From Thuidium tamariscinum (taxonomy: Eukaryota; Streptophyta; Bryopsida; Hypnales; Thuidiaceae), in the NCBI GenBank assembly GCA_947034885.2, contig OX344754.2:23702501-23766500 (forward strand): a stretch of DNA of 64,000 nucleotides, read 5' to 3'. Each line of letters begins with the position of its first letter. The first letter of the stretch is position 1. Positions 49,658-63,337 of this stretch are shown here, in pieces. A model generated the notes under the pieces. The model was not told where the DNA came from. It saw only the letters and a list, made by a program, of their open reading frames with translations, and ran no database searches. Position numbers and translations under genes: made by a program.

Positions 49658-51473
49658 TGTGGCAACTTCCACAACAGCCTCCCAACAGGCTTTCAAGAAG
49701 GTGGCTGTCGCGAAATCTATTTTTACTCTTCACTCTTTTTCTTTGAAGTCCAAATAGTTTCATCTGACCTGTGCTTATGTTTTTGTATCTACTACCTAAC
49801 TTATTAATCTACCACCATTTTGAACGTGCTCTTCTATAAGTGAACTTCAAGCTCTACAAATGGCGATTATATTCTACTCTTATGCCCTCGAGCTGATTCT
49901 ATTCTATGCAACTTGTTGGGCTTCATTGCAAGGCTCTTCTTCTACTAACAAGCCAGAATAAGGTTCTTGTTTGATGCCATGAAAGTGCTTCTACTCCAAT
50001 ACTCCATGCAACTTTTTGAGCTGCATTTGGGTTTGCACTCATTGCAAGGCTCTCTCCTTTTCAAAACAAGGTTTTGAAAGTGGAGAAACAATAGGTTGCC
50101 CTGATTTTCAACCATTGCAAAATGCGTCAAATTGTATTGGGCTCCAAGATGCTAGAAATGTGCAATTTGTGACTTAGCAGGTGGACATACTAAGGATTTG
50201 CACAATTGTGTTTGTTTGTGGGAAGTATTTTGTTCAAAGAATACAGTCGTTCAAACAAGCGTCTGCTCAGCTCCCATGATTCACACAATACATCTTCCAC
50301 AAGGTCCAGGCCATTTTCACAATTTAGGCCATCTTACCTACTTAACACAATGACCACATACAACAAGGTATAGAAAGTAGAAAATGGACAATTCTTGTGC
50401 CGAAAATATGTGGCGGCATCGCTTCTTTCAATACGGTAACAAAATTCAAGATCATTGCTCCAGAATATGCAACAAATTTCTATGACCTAGTGTTGTGACC
50501 TGTGTTGTTTCATTAGATTATTGAATGCATTCTGAACCGGGTGACGCATGCTTGCAGCTACTCGGAAACCTAATAGATCATCAAATTGCGTGAATTCTTC
50601 TCTGAACGTACGCCAATCCATGAGCGTCGGTATAATTGAGGACGAGGACCGCGCCGCAGAGATGACGAGAGGGCCGCGAGTATTTCCACTGGAGCCCAAA
50701 GGTTGGGTGGCATCATGGCGCTTCCAATCCCAATGCCGGGCTCAAGTCCGGAACTCTGGATGTAGCATTTGAACAGAGCTTCAATGATGAGAAAGATGAC
50801 AGATACATCCTTGTCAAATTTCCAAGGGAACCAATACTTCAAAATTCAGTATTCATTACGTTACTGCAACGGGTTCTATGTCCATAGCAGAGCTAGTACT
50901 CAACCTAGGTTGCATCAAGACGTATCACCAAAGGTTCTATGACAAAGATTGACGGTTCTACGGTGGAGTAAAAAGCTAACAGTACGTTAAATGAAGAAAT
51001 ACAGAGGGAGTAGATACAGGTTCTAACTAAATCAATCCCTGGAAGTCCTGAGTTTGGGTTAATCCCACATTAGCTTCACGAATTGATTCCCAGAGGAGAA
51101 AACTATGCTCGTATCATTTCCATTCAGATGGTTAAAGCAAACACTTTCCGGACCTTAGGTCTGAAGAGAAAATACACGACAATCACACGAAACACTTTGA
51201 AAACAGAGGATTCGTTATGTTGGAAATACCTCGCTCCCGAGAAAGAAAAGATAACCACTGCATGGTAACGCAGTCTTTTGTGATACCTATCCCGTATCAT
51301 GAAGTAAACAGAGCAGACAGGGTGTGCCACAAAATTGTACTCTAACCTTGTCATTCTAAGGTCAAATTGATACACGAAAGGAAGGAATAGCAGTTACATA
51401 CTTTGAGCAAGCTAATGAAAATCCCTTCATGTACAACAATTGAAGTCCCTAAACCATAATTATCTCTGATAAT
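49658..51473. other. Intergenic DNA between hexokinase and plastid S10
   Basis: This holds the hexokinase promoter. Overlapping minus-strand frames at 50,487-50,842 have gene-like composition (MDWRTFREEFTQFDDLLGFR) but no recognised domain or clear splice partners. Confidence 0.35.
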
Positions 51474-53070
51474 TTATGACAGCTTTACTTCTACGTCAAC
51501 ACCAGCTGGCAGGTCGAGTTGCATCAAAGCGTCGATGGTTTGAGCATTGGGATTCTCAAGATCAATAAGTCGCCTGTGTGTCCTGATCTCAAAATGCTCA
51601 CGAGAATCCTTGTTGACATGAGGTGACCTCAACAAACAGTACACCCGCTTCTTGGTGGGCAGAGGAACTGGTCCCATGGTCTTCGCGTCGGAGTTCCGTG
51701 CAGCTTCCAAGATTTGCTGGCATGCTTGCTCGATCAAGTCAACCCAGTATGAACGAAGCTTGATGCGAATCTTTTGCTTCGTTGCGGTCTGATTGGCATA
51801 AAAACAAGTAGGTTAAATTGTCTAGCAGCTAAATAAGAGAGGACAGAAAATTGCAGGCGCAAGAGAAGCACTGACGGTTTTCACAAGGGTTGCAAAATAC
51901 CAGAGGTGCTTCAGCAGCAACAGATGCCCGCACCGTGAGCCTTGGGAAATTGGGAGTAGCTGAAGTCTGCGCGGCAGATTGAAATACCGCTCTTGAGCTG
52001 CCTACCACTCCATCGGCCCTCAACCCCTCGAATGTCGACAAATGAACCTACAGTACCGAAGTTTGGATTTAGAAGAGATTTGAAAACACATCAAATTTTG
52101 ATTTGTCAGGCAATTCCGCCTTCTCTTGTCACGGCAAGGTACTCGGGTCACGATTCTTCACTTCGTTTGAGCTCAACACTCGGAGGCATCACCAATCAGG
52201 AAAGCCTCACACGACCAGTAACCCTGTCCCGATTACGGCGCTACATTTACCAGGCAAATAAGACGCTCACAAGTAAACTTCAGATAAAAATCAACAGCCG
52301 GAAACTCCTGCTAAATACTAATTCCAACCGAAATTATGTTTTCTCAAGGATTAGTCATCCACTTCCAGAACTGCGCACAAAGAATACCAAATCTCAAGAG
52401 CCCGACCTACAGAAACCGACTTGCGAGACCAAACAACCATTACTACCGTGCACATTATAACATTTTCCGATCAAGAAACCTCAATTACAGTCCGAAAGAT
52501 TTTATTCAAGAAAGCCCAATGCATGCAAGGAACCCGAATTACAGGAACCAACTTGCCAGACCAAATAGCCATTCATACCGTGTGCAGCACGACATTTTCT
52601 AATCAAGAAAGCTCAATTACAGTCCGAAAGAATTTATACTAGACAGCACAATATATGCCAAGAGCCCGACCTACAAAAACCGCCTTCCGAGTCCAAAAAC
52701 ATTACTACCGTGTACGATACGACATTTCCTAATCAAGAAAGCTCAATCCAGTCCGAAAGATTTTACACAAGAAAGCACAATGAATGTCAAGAGCCCGACC
52801 TGTAGAAAAAGACTTCAAAGACCAAAAATCAATATTAACGTCTACATTAAAACATATTCTACTAAAGCAAGATCAATTGAATTCCAAGCACTATAAACGA
52901 GAAAACCTAGAACCACAAACAAGCCCATGGCCAGCATTCGAAATGTGCGAGAGGAGGAGACTAACCGCGCAAGGCGAAGCTCTGGAAACGGTCACGCGGG
53001 AGGGAGAGACTGAAGACGCGAGAGCGGAAGGCAAGGCCACAGCAGCAGCGAAAGTTGCCGTGGACGCCAT
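51474..53070 (-). CDS. PRPS10: Plastid 30S ribosomal protein S10 (uS10c), nuclear-encoded, three exons
   Basis: uS10 binds 16S rRNA in the head of the small plastid ribosomal subunit. Exon 1 (53070-52966, 35 codons) is a Ser/Ala-rich transit peptide beginning [20 protein letters not shown]. Exon 2 (52047-51901, 49 codons) finishes the leader. Exon 3 (51788-51474) holds the mature core: [57 protein letters not shown] and [12 protein letters not shown]. All joins are phase 0 with GT-AG ends, giving 188 residues, close to the Arabidopsis homologue (about 190). The PVPLPT and FEIRTH motifs are diagnostic. The 918-bp first intron carries a 131-bp tandem array. Confidence 0.95.
52395..52870. repeat. 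131-bp tandem repeat in PRPS10 intron 1
   Basis: CAAGAGCCCGACCTAC-like starts occur at 52395, 52526, 52659 and 52788 (spacing 131, 133, 129). They share TCCGAAAGA, TCAAGAAAGCTCAAT and TTACTACCGTG words. About 3.6 copies are present, diverged from one another. Confidence 0.85.
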
Positions 53071-56000
53071 AGCAGCAAACTGAAGAATTCCCGATCAAGT
53101 GAGAGCATGAGCGACGCGATAGAAGAAGCTTCACGCTTTGCTGAAGCCTTTGGATAAGGGCCTTCGGATGAATGAGTAACGAATAAAATGGATGATATCT
53201 CGCCCTGGCTACCGACGTCGACGCCCTTTAGTCCTTTTATAGAATAATGAATATAGAAATGGATGGATGATATCTTCGTCTCGGTCCTAACACAACTGAA
53301 GATGTCGACTTGTGGAGGTGCATTGTGGTTTCTGAGTATGATTAAGGCGCGTTTCGGGATCCCGAGGTGAAGATGTGTGCTTGAAGATTGTTTGAATGAG
53401 ATCGATGATTCCTCCTCTTCAATTTTCGGCGTTTTTGCGAGTTTTGAACCCCTGAGATTTTTTTGTTGCGTGAATGACGATATGCCTGGAGATTGAAGTC
53501 CCTCAATTTAGGGTTCACAGAGTTTTTTGTTCACCCCACTTTTGCAAATTCTGGCAGAACTAGATTTAAACTCATCGTTCTCTTTGATATTTTTTCCAGA
53601 AAATGCGGTTCATTTAAAGAGGCGGGATTATTAGGGTTACGGAGGGTTTAGTTTCGACTGAATTTCGTTACAGTGTTTCACGATGAAGTCGTGAAAAACA
53701 CAGGAACTGATATACGGGAGATCGGAATACAGGTATTCACAACCCGATTGATTAAAGTAGAGTACAATCTGTTTTACAAGTTCGCGCCCAGTAGGTTAGA
53801 TTATTTTTTGCATTTTCTGTTGTTTCCATACAACGAGGCTGGTTTCAGTGTTAAGTGTCCTTCGAATTCCATCACAATGTTCAATTGCGTTCATGCTTTT
53901 ATAGAGTTATGCTATACAGGAAGATTCAACCAAAATGCGGGCAATTAATGTACAGGAACTCAATAACCTAATTGATCAAATAATTTACAATCTGTTCACA
54001 ACAGTTCGGTCAGATTTTTTCTTCCCCGCGAGTTTAGTCCTTTCGTTCTCCATGGCACCGAGCTCTATTCTTGAACTCCAGGATCCCCTGTTCCAAGCCA
54101 TGCGGGCGGGGGGTCGCATCAGCTTCCCCGCATCAGTAGCCCTCGTGTGAGAAGAAGAGCCTGTTGTGTGAGTCCAGGCAGCAAACGATGAAGAGGACAA
54201 CCAGGGGCGCTATGAACAGGCATCCGGGGTCTGAGAAATCGGGAAAGTCTGTCAACATGCTGAATCCCTCTTAAAGTTCCCGCGGGATCAAATTCGGCTC
54301 ATGAGTATCTGGCTCCCGGTGTGCCACACAAAATTGCGTTCTCTGCCAGTTGAATTAGATCTTTCCTCGAGCGAAGAATAATACTGTGCTTCCCTTGAGT
54401 TTTAAGTGTTTTAAGTGGCGATTCTGCACATGAGGCGGAGTTCTTGAAGGAATGCAGGATGCGATGGAAGAGGAGAAGAAGGATTGGTGAAGCGTCGTCG
54501 ATTGGAGTGAAAAAATTTCAGGAAGCGGTGCGTCTTGTCGGTTTGCATCAGTGGTCCCATGTATGATTTGTGTACAAACTGGTTGCTGAAAGGTTGGGCC
54601 TACGACCACCTTTTCAAACTTCAATATCCCTTCTCCCGTTCTGATACGATACATGAACCAGACTTAATGAATTCCGGTACCAAAAAGATTTCATCAAGAT
54701 TTCGTTGTGGAGTTCTCTGGATGTCATTTGGGTTCAGCAAGAAGCTACAAGGGAGGAGATTTGGGGAGGACCTCACACGACAAGCAACCTAGTGCAACGG
54801 GGTGAGAGCTTCTCATAGCGAAGCTGCTTGTTTTGAATGAAGGAGCTTAATTTGTTCTGCCAGTTCTACAGAAGGCATGATCGTTTGAGGCCTTACGAAT
54901 GGAATTTCTTGCAGCACAGTTCAGATACGTCTTGATAGGAGCAAAAATTCATGGTCTTCAACAACACCGTACGCGTGTTCACTTCTTTTAACCAGAGAAA
55001 AGCTAAGTGTGCCCAAAAGCCAGACACTCGGTGTTTGCATCGAAGTCCATACTCGGCTACTCGTTTAATACTCAATTCACATCATCATGTCCAAAATATT
55101 AGAGTTTCGACATTCAGCTGTCCGTCTCAGAAATGAATCTGAGAGTAATTTAATTGAGTGCACTTTCAAGAAGTTCTAAGTTACATAGGGCCTGAATGGA
55201 TTTGTCGCAGCTGTTTTGTGTACCCAATTGTCAACAGTTGGTATTACAATTGTCAATCCAGGGACTCCAGAAGGCAGATAACCGCTGCCGAATTGTTTCA
55301 TTCTTCCGGGGTAATGTAACAATTTTGTAGCTTGCTACCCCTGGTTAATGTGACTCCAGGATCCCTGTGTCTGGTCGCCATCACTACACTGATTAAAATC
55401 GTACCACATACTCTAGGCCACAGTGTTTTATGAGGGTCCACCCCATCACAGCAGTGCTTTTACCGAAATAACTGTGATTCATTTCATTCCAACTGGTTGA
55501 AAAGTTGTTTCTATGAACTCACTTGTGGATGGAAAACTGTGCAATTCAAATTATTGAAATTTGTTCAAATGGACGGATACATTTACACACTGGTTTCATT
55601 CACCCACAGGATACGGTGATTCCAGAGCAACTATTTTAAACACACCGCAGTCCTTCGATGGACGCATGCTTGCATTAGCCACTGCGCAATCTGCAGCAAC
55701 TGCATGTATTGTGGGTGTCTCTCTCTGTCTGTCTGTCTGTCTCGATCTCGATCCATCGGTGTGATTCAGATCGCTGCACACAGACAGACTGATGAGAATC
55801 TGTGAGTGCTGCTTGGTGGACAAATCGAAGTCGAACTAAGTTCTAATCCCGGTTAGCTGGGAATTAATTCGAAGTTACGAACAATACATATGTACCAAGC
55901 TAGCTACGGTAGAAATTGACAATTAATCTTTGCCCCCAAACAACAGTATCTAAACTTGGTAGATCATTGTTATATGTAGCCTAGCTAGCCTGGCTTGCAG

Positions 56001-57529
56001 ATCGAAGCTTCTAATCTCTACTGTCGCCTCCAGCTTAGCTCTGTGTTTGCATTATCAGGTCTCTCTCTTACTTGTACCTCAGCCTCGTCCTCATTCCGAA
56101 GGTGGCTAGTTTTTTACATTATTTTAGTGATCTGTTTGTATTTAATAATCTACAGGGAAGGGGTTCGAGGTCAATCACTACTCAAGAATGTGATCACATT
56201 TATATTGAACTGCGGAGATTCTGAATCTGGAGTTTTAGGATTTAGTGCTTTGAATTCGAGACTCTCTTTGGGACTGGGACGGAGGACGGAGGTTTCGCTA
56301 TTGTCGTGTTGTTGCTTTTTGTTCGTGGTCATGGAGGAAGGGATGTTCTACGTAGATATGTAGCTATTTTACAAAAGAATCCTAAAACTAATTTAATTCT
56401 ATGCTTTACTGAAACTAATAGATTAAATTTTTTTTCTTCGTGCATTTTGAATCACGGAAATCATTATATTGGTGGTTCTTTTTGTGAGTAACCATCTGTA
56501 GAGAGCTATTTTATTTTACCTTTTAGAATCATCTTCGTTTTTCTACAAATTAAAATGTCAAAGCATCTATGTGTTTGAGATTTTGGCACTTTTTTAGTTC
56601 TTCTAGTACCAAAAAAATTATCCTATACTCTACATTCCTAGGGTAAAATCTTCTTAGCCCCTTGAGGCCTAACAACTTTCTTGACGATGGAGATTTTCAA
56701 TGAATTCTCCCACTTTTATATTTATTGCACATAGATGTACTTCAATTTTTGGTTTTGATTGTACAAAAGACTACAATTTTGTCTAGTATGCATGGAATTA
56801 ATTGTAGAAATATTAAGTGTTAGACTTTTAGATTATAACAATTTGGGATGATCACCTTCATTGGCAAAAAAAATGTAGCTTCAAAAGAAGAATTATTACA
56901 AGAAGATGATAAATGCTTTTTTTCCCCCCCAAAAAAGTTGTATTAGAATTCTCTCAAATTAGTACACATTTTCAAACAAAAGGGGTCATAAGCCAAAATT
57001 GACCAAATCGAATCCTACAAAATTTAAGAAACTTTATAAATGCATCAATTTTTTAATTTAATAGATGATGTTCTTAGTATATTGTTTGGAACATCTTCAA
57101 AAAAATTGGAATCATTCTCATTATATTGTATTTTTAATTACATTAAATTGAACCTTCTATTTCTAAAAATGATGAAAATACAAATTTTAAATTGTTTTCT
57201 CTAGATTGACATTGTTTATATAGAGTAAAGAATATAAATGTTTAAGAAAATGTTTTAGAGAGTTGTGCACTCTAAGTCATCTTAGGTACTAGTCTATGTC
57301 TTAGATTAGTATAAATGGAGAATTGAGGGACATTACTCCTCATTCTCATCAATGTCAGTTGTACCTACCAGATTCCTATCAATCTAAGCCTTGCCTTAGA
57401 ATTTCTAACTCTAATCCATCTTTTTTTTTAGGAATCCCCTCCATTCTAATCTTATTATTGGTCTTGTTTGAGGAGTCTCTTCAATTCTAATCTCAATTCC
57501 ATCCAAGAGTTCCATCCGACAACAATAGA
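53071..57529. other. Intergenic DNA upstream of plastid S10
   Basis: The first few hundred bases should be the PRPS10 promoter. A 41-codon minus-strand frame near 54,150-54,265 encodes a hydrophobic stretch but has no homology I recognise. A CTGT/CTCT microsatellite lies at about 55,725-55,750. Beyond 56.5 kb the DNA is AT-rich repeat remnants. Confidence 0.35.
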
Positions 57530-57691
57530 GAAGGTAGTTGTGACTATCATACACCTTTCATAAATTTTTATAATTGTCAATAAAAGCATACTATCCAAAA
57601 ATAGATCCTAATTGAATGTTGCAATTGCCAATTTAGAGGATTTTACTACTATTTAGTATCCAAAAAATTGAATTTTGAGGTGAAATTTGGA

Positions 57692-58913
57692 TGAGGGGTC
57701 GTTGCTAGAAACATTGGTTGTTTTGCAGTAGCGTTTTTCAAAACTAATTTTGGAAAATGCTATAACTTTTGAGTTGTCAATCCAATATCCAAAACAAAAA
57801 AATTGTTTCTAGATTTTTAGATTGCAATTGTATCTTTTGTTTTTCCAAAAAAATTAAAATGATTTTATATTTAAAATTCAATTTTGTTCATTTGTTACAC
57901 ATTTGGAATTAGGGTTTTTGACTAAGAAAAGTGGTCCAAATTAATAAATTTTAGCTGAAATTTTTGTGGTACATTCCTATAGTAGGTAGACATGTCCATA
58001 TCAAAGGGATTGAAAAGTATATTATTTTATGTTCTCCATGTTCATGCTCTCTTGCATGTGCACTTCAAACTAATAATAATGGTTTTGACCTCATTTTTTG
58101 ATCAAATCTCATCATCATTAAGTCTTTACAAATGAACAATTTTTAGTTTATTTAGTTTCACTATAGTATTTGTTTTCTTTTGTTTATCACAGATTCATTA
58201 TATGCTTCTTTGGTTTCAATTGGCATTTAAAATCAACTATAACCATGTGCAATAACAAGGCATTTAATGGAGGAGGGTATTTATCCCCTCCAAAGTTTTT
58301 TTCTCCCCTCTATTATTTATTATAAATTAAAACCTCAACATACCCCTTTTCTATCCAAAGTTCTATACCCAAAAATACGTAACAAAAAATACAAACTTTG
58401 ACGTTTTAATTTGTTAAAAATAAAAATAAAAATTTCAAAGAAACTAAAAATTGGCCATTTGTGAGGGCTTGATGATGATGGCATTCAATCCAAAAAATGA
58501 GGTCAAAATTATCTTTATCGTCTAGAAGCGTATGTGCAAGGGAGGCCTATTTGCATCAATGTGGAGGATATAAAATAATGCATTTTTAGATGCCCTTTGT
58601 TTGGGACATGATTGCCTACTATAGGAATCTCTTACAAAATTTTCAAATGAAAATCATTAATTTAGACTACTCATTTGTATTTAAAACCCCTAAACCTAAT
58701 TTTGTGACAAATTGACAAAATTGACTTTTAAATATTATTTATTTATTTTTAAAAATTGAAAAATAAGGGATACAATTATAGTCAAAATAACTAAAAACAA
58801 TTTTTTTTTTTTTTGGCATTGAGTTCATAATTCAAAAGTTATAGAAGATGATAAAGGAGCCACTCTCATTGTCACAAAAAAATAGGTTGGTGTTTCTTGC
58901 AATGACCTTGCAG
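57692..58913. mobile_element. Long-inverted-repeat (foldback) element with TTGCAAGAAACACC-type ends
   Basis: The left end is GGGTCGTTGCTAGAAACA and the right end GGTGTTTCTTGCAATGACC. The arms (about 57.69-58.15 and 58.42-58.91 kb) are inverted and diverged copies, for example ATTCCTATAGTAGG against CCTACTATAGGAAT. It has inserted into an older element: the host sequence GAAATTTGGATGAG...TGGTCTTCTAATAGACTT is unbroken at 41,470-41,510. There is no coding content. Confidence 0.6.
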
Positions 58914-60216
58914 TGGTCTTCTAATAGACTTGTAGCTAATGGATGAAGGAATTTTTAAAATAATTAATTTTGTGTTGTGTGGAAGTCTACAAAGTGAGTT
59001 TCTTTCCACTTGTATTGTAAAACATATTAAATGTTATTTTGTTGGATTTTTTGGTGAATGACCATCTCTATAGAGTTGCTACAAATGGTCTATTTTTATT
59101 TTTTGTATTCACTTATTTTTACTATTTTTAACTAGTTTAAACATCAAAATACCTATTTTCTTAAGGTTTGGCACTTTTCAAGTTCTCCTATTTAGAGAAT
59201 TTTTATATGCATTTCCTACCTTGAATTTCTTCATCTTAAAAGTGTATACAAAAGTCAAATTTTATAAAATTTTAAGATTAGTTTTCTTATTTTAAAATAC
59301 TCCTAAAAAATTCATGAGTACTGTTGTAAAATGCAATAAATAATATAAGTAATTCTTGTTATATATTATGTCTAACAATGCATTTTTGAATGTAGTGAAT
59401 CCATTGGATAAATTTTGGAGCTCCTCACAATAAAGATAGGCATTATTAAACATGAGCCCTGAGCAATTGATGAAGCTCACAAACATTTGCAATGCAATCC
59501 ACTAATTGCCTTTCCAAATAAACTTTAAACTTTTTACAAGTTTGTAATAAGAAATTGAAATTTCTATCTTTAGAAATGCATTCTATAATCATTTAAACAA
59601 ATAAACAAAAATTCAAATTTAGACATTTGACAATGAAAATTAATTGCTTAAAAAACTAGCAAAAAATACCAAAATGATACTTACCAAAGCTAAATCATGT
59701 TGAGTGCACTCCAATTTGATGTGCTATAGATATGATTTTCTAGGTTTACCAAGCTCACCTTTGGTTAGATTTTGTTGGGATATATTTTGGTTGTCAAGTG
59801 CTTAATTTCCAAAAGTAGAAATTCCAAATTCTAGTTGTGAACTAATAAAAAGTTAGCAATTGACTCAAAAAGACAAATTGCACTAGGATGCCTTGAAGAT
59901 GACCAAATATGCATCCTAAAGTGCCTTAATCTTTGAATGCCACATTACACAATTAGTATTGTCTATTGGAAGACAAAGAATCCTTCTTTGTGATACAAAA
60001 TTCCTTTTTCTGCGAGATATAAATAACCTTTTTTTGCCAAGAATTTTTCATTTCTATTCATAATGTACATAAAAGTACTTGATTTGGATGGAAAAGTGGA
60101 TGAACATGATTGAAAAGTGTTTTTGGTCCAAAAGATGGATGGATACAGAAGTACGATGTTTCCATCTCTCACCAAGTTTTAATTGATCGCCAACTTGGCA
60201 CTTTCTCAAAAAAAAA
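58914..60216. other. Remainder of the outer old element and AT-rich DNA
   Basis: 58.9-59.3 kb matches 41.48-41.9 kb (shared GGTTTGGCACTTTTCAAGTT). The rest shows no gene or bounded element. Confidence 0.4.
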
Positions 60217-61078
60217 TTAACCCATAAACGTCGACACAGACGTTTGGCGTTTGATGAATGACAAGGGAATTTCCCATACATAATGAAAATACAACTATTC
60301 ATCCCTGATTATAGGGGTGGAAAGGAAAAATCTTTTCCGGTGCTTTGACTTGCAATGAGTGGTTTTCAAATTTGATATACCAAAGCTTTAGAGCATCCCC
60401 ATGCTAGAGCCTTCAAGCAAGGGCGTCAAATGGGATTTGACATGGGTTCATGGTTGGTGAAAGTGCTTCATGCCCCATGCCTACACTCTTAATTGACTCA
60501 CTAAACACATCTCCCAAGTCAAAAAAACTACCTTTAGTAAGCTAGGTGCAAGGTGTCAGGCCAAGTGTTGAGCCTTCAAGCTCCGAATGGCTGAAAATTC
60601 TCTGAGAGTGTGCCAGATTGAGGTAATCAAGATTTAGTGAGCCACGGGGAAGAAACACAACAATTGAGTGTGATTATTACTTTGAAGTTTTTGTTGGGTA
60701 AATATTTTGTTTGGAGTGCCTGGCATGGGGCAGTTTCACAAGGCAAACACTCCACATTATCAATTTGCAGCCCTTTGGCGTGTAGGCATGGGGATGCTCT
60801 TACACGGTATCAAAATGCATCATTTTCGATGGTCACCCGTCCATCCTTTAACCCTTGAACGACGGACTGGTGACCGTGAAAATCATGTATTTTGATTCCG
60901 TGTGACATCATCTACTTTGGAAAAGCCAAATATATTCATTCGAAGTCAAAGCCCTGTAGAAGATTTCCCCTTTCCACCCCTAAAACCGAGGACCAATGGT
61001 TGCACTTCCATTCTACAAGGGAAGATTCTCTCTCATTCTGCGGACGCTAAACGTCCTCTTCGACGTTTAAGGGGTTAA
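60217..61078. mobile_element. TTAA-bounded small transposon (copy D)
   Basis: The left end CCCATAAACGTCGACACAG and the right end read inward, CCCCTTAAACGTCGAAGAG, are inverted repeats flanked by TTAA. The ends differ from copies A-C after the CCC start, so this may be a separate subfamily. It carries a nested Tourist-like element. Confidence 0.7.
60391..60799. mobile_element. Tourist-like (PIF/Harbinger) MITE nested in copy D
   Basis: The ends GAGCATCCCCATGC and GCATGGGGATGCTC are perfect inverted repeats, with TTA duplicated at 60388-60390 and 60800-60802. The 3-bp TTA duplication is typical of PIF/Harbinger. The element is 409 bp and non-coding. Confidence 0.8.
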
Positions 61079-61139
61079 CGGTTAAAGAAAAAAAAAGGGC
61101 AACCCACTCAAAGCAGTCATCCAGTTTCAAATGTTCACG

Positions 61140-61235
61140 ACTGCCCGGTCCTGTACGAAAGGCTGTACTGTACTGTGCGTGCACCCCCACTGAAGCTCTA
61201 CTGTACTGTACAGTACGATACTGTACCTCCGTCCT
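61140..61235. repeat. Short TGTAC-rich simple repeat
   Basis: CTGTACTGTACTG and CTGTACTGTACAGTACG blocks form self-complementary runs just right of copy D. Confidence 0.6.
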
Positions 61236-61645
61236 TGCCGTTGGCCCCCTCCAGTGAATCCCTGCAAGTTCCAAGCAATTTCTTTTGGGGGTATTGAAAT
61301 TAAAGTTGGTTCCTCGGCACTATTTTTGGAACAATCCGAACTCCAAAGAGGGCCTCTGTCATTGGGTCACTGGGTGCTACCCAACTATCCATTGGTTGCA
61401 AAAGGAGCTGAGGAATCTCGTGAGAATATCCCCAAAACCCATCGGTTCTAGGGTTCCACCTGTCTGACTTAACGGGCTCTCCGTGCATGTATGCCGGCCC
61501 CACTGCAAATAGGAGTACGCCACCAATCGACCTTCACCAAATCACCAACGTAGTGGGCCAACGGCTGGGGTTCCGTCTGTTGCAAACATTTAAACTGGAT
61601 AAAATATACGTGACTGAGGTCCACCGCCCTAAATGCAGGACGTCA

Positions 61646-62512
61646 AATCCTACCATCGAAGGTGGGCCCAGCAAGGTAAAATTGTGGGTTCTGCGGAGTA
61701 AAAGTGAAAAAAAGAAATATTTTGTATTGTGTCTAGGGTATGTTCCTAACCACCTTCCACTAATTTGACTAAGGCCAAAACAACCATTCCCGCACATGTT
61801 CCTTGCAGTGGATTGTAGATTCACCCAAAAGTATCAGTAGACTTCCCTTAATGTGTCCACTACATGTATGATTGTAATTTGCTGACACAACTGAAAGACA
61901 CACAGGGAAATTTGGTTGGCTAAGTGCTGATTTTCGCAGGGGTCAGTTTTGGGGGCACCTACAGGACAATTCCACAGGTCTAGGGAGCCAACACTTTGAA
62001 AATTTGTAGAAATTACATATTGTACCTGAAAAATCTAATTTTTTTCAATATTCATGATTTTCACTCACTAATACTAGAAAAAATATCATTTTTAGAAAAC
62101 TTTGCCTCTAACTATGCTGAATTCCTTACTTGGACGGTTTTGGGTGTTTCCACTGTAGGGTGAGCTGACCCCCTTGCTCGGCCAGTCATGAAAATGCTGA
62201 AATTTTTATTTTCCACGTATGAATTTGTTTGCAAATTCTGAATTCGTATTTGCAATCAAAGGATCCAAATTAGGTAGGAGTGGTTTCCTAGGTAAATTAT
62301 TCTAGCACAAAATAGGAAGGTTTTTTTTTCTACTTGCACCATTAGAATGACTTCGAGTGGCCAAGTGAGGGGGCTAATTCACCCTGATTACTAACTTCAT
62401 TTTGGGTCTAATTGCAAATATAAATTTAGAGTTTGCAAAAGATTTTTAAAAACTCTTGCATTTTCCCAAAGGTAAATCCACCTTACTAGGCCCATGTTCA
62501 ATGGTAGGATTT
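61646..62512. mobile_element. Element with CCATCGAAGGTGGGC ends, longer copy
   Basis: The left end AAATCCTACCATCGAAGG and the right end CAATGGTAGGATTT are inverted. Both terminal regions match the 256-bp copy at 36,109-36,364. No target duplication could be fixed. Confidence 0.5.
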
Positions 62513-62832
62513 AATGTCCTCTGTCCAAATTTGGAACCCCCATCCGTCCGCAACAGACAAGAAGGTTCACAAGGCAATGGTATCAGGGGCCACAGTGAAG
62601 TGCCCCCCTCACTCGGACCCTTAGGAAAATGCTCAAATTTTTTTTTTTTTTTTCCATGCATAATAGAGTTTGTAAATTATGAATTCATATTTGTAATTAG
62701 AGGCCCTTTATTAGTGAAGTGGGATGTATGAAGTAAATTAATCAAGCACGAAATAGTGGGCTTTTATCTTTACTGGCATCCCTAAAATAACTTGGAGGAG
62801 GCAAGTGAGGGGACTAGTTCACCCTGATCGTC
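62165..62832. repeat. Two direct ~200-bp repeats
   Basis: Segments at about 62,165-62,394 and 62,597-62,832 share GAAAATGCT(G/C)AAAT, a GAATTC(G/A)TATTTG core and (C/G)CAAGTGAGGG, CTA(A/G)TTCACCCTGAT at the end. The second partly overlaps the edge of the element before it. Confidence 0.6.
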
Positions 62833-63337
62833 ATTAGGGACTCAAGGAATTAAGCCAATTGACGTAAGTTAATTGGAATGCGGACACTAATGAAATGAGA
62901 TGCTTATTGTTTGCAAACATGAAATTTGTTCAAAATTTAACTCTTATTATTAACCCGGTATAGGGATGCTAATAAGTATGTGATGGATGATTAAAAATTA
63001 AAAAAGTGTTAATGTTCATGTATAGAATTTTGAGTGAAAGGAAAGGTTGTGCATGGTAGTTTGCCCTCTAATGAGTGACCTAGAGAATTTTTTTAAATGA
63101 ATAATTATACAATCCTAAAGAAGATGATTACCATGGTGATTAACCTAGCATTTTATGGTTAAATGACAAGTATAGAGTTGGGGACAAAATAATTAATTCT
63201 TCATTTAAACCTTCATCCTATAGTTTAAAAAAAAATTGAGTCAACTACTGAAGTTCAATTTATTGAGTCTAGATTCTTTTCCCAATCTCAAAATTGAAAA
63301 AAATTCTAAAGTTCAATATTTTATTGAAACTAGAACC

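Noticed and set aside
50487-50842. Gene-like minus-strand frames between hexokinase and plastid S10
   Set aside because: There are two overlapping frames with no homology and no clear exons; left as intergenic.
54150-54265. 41-codon hydrophobic minus-strand frame
   Set aside because: It is too short to judge and has no recognised family.
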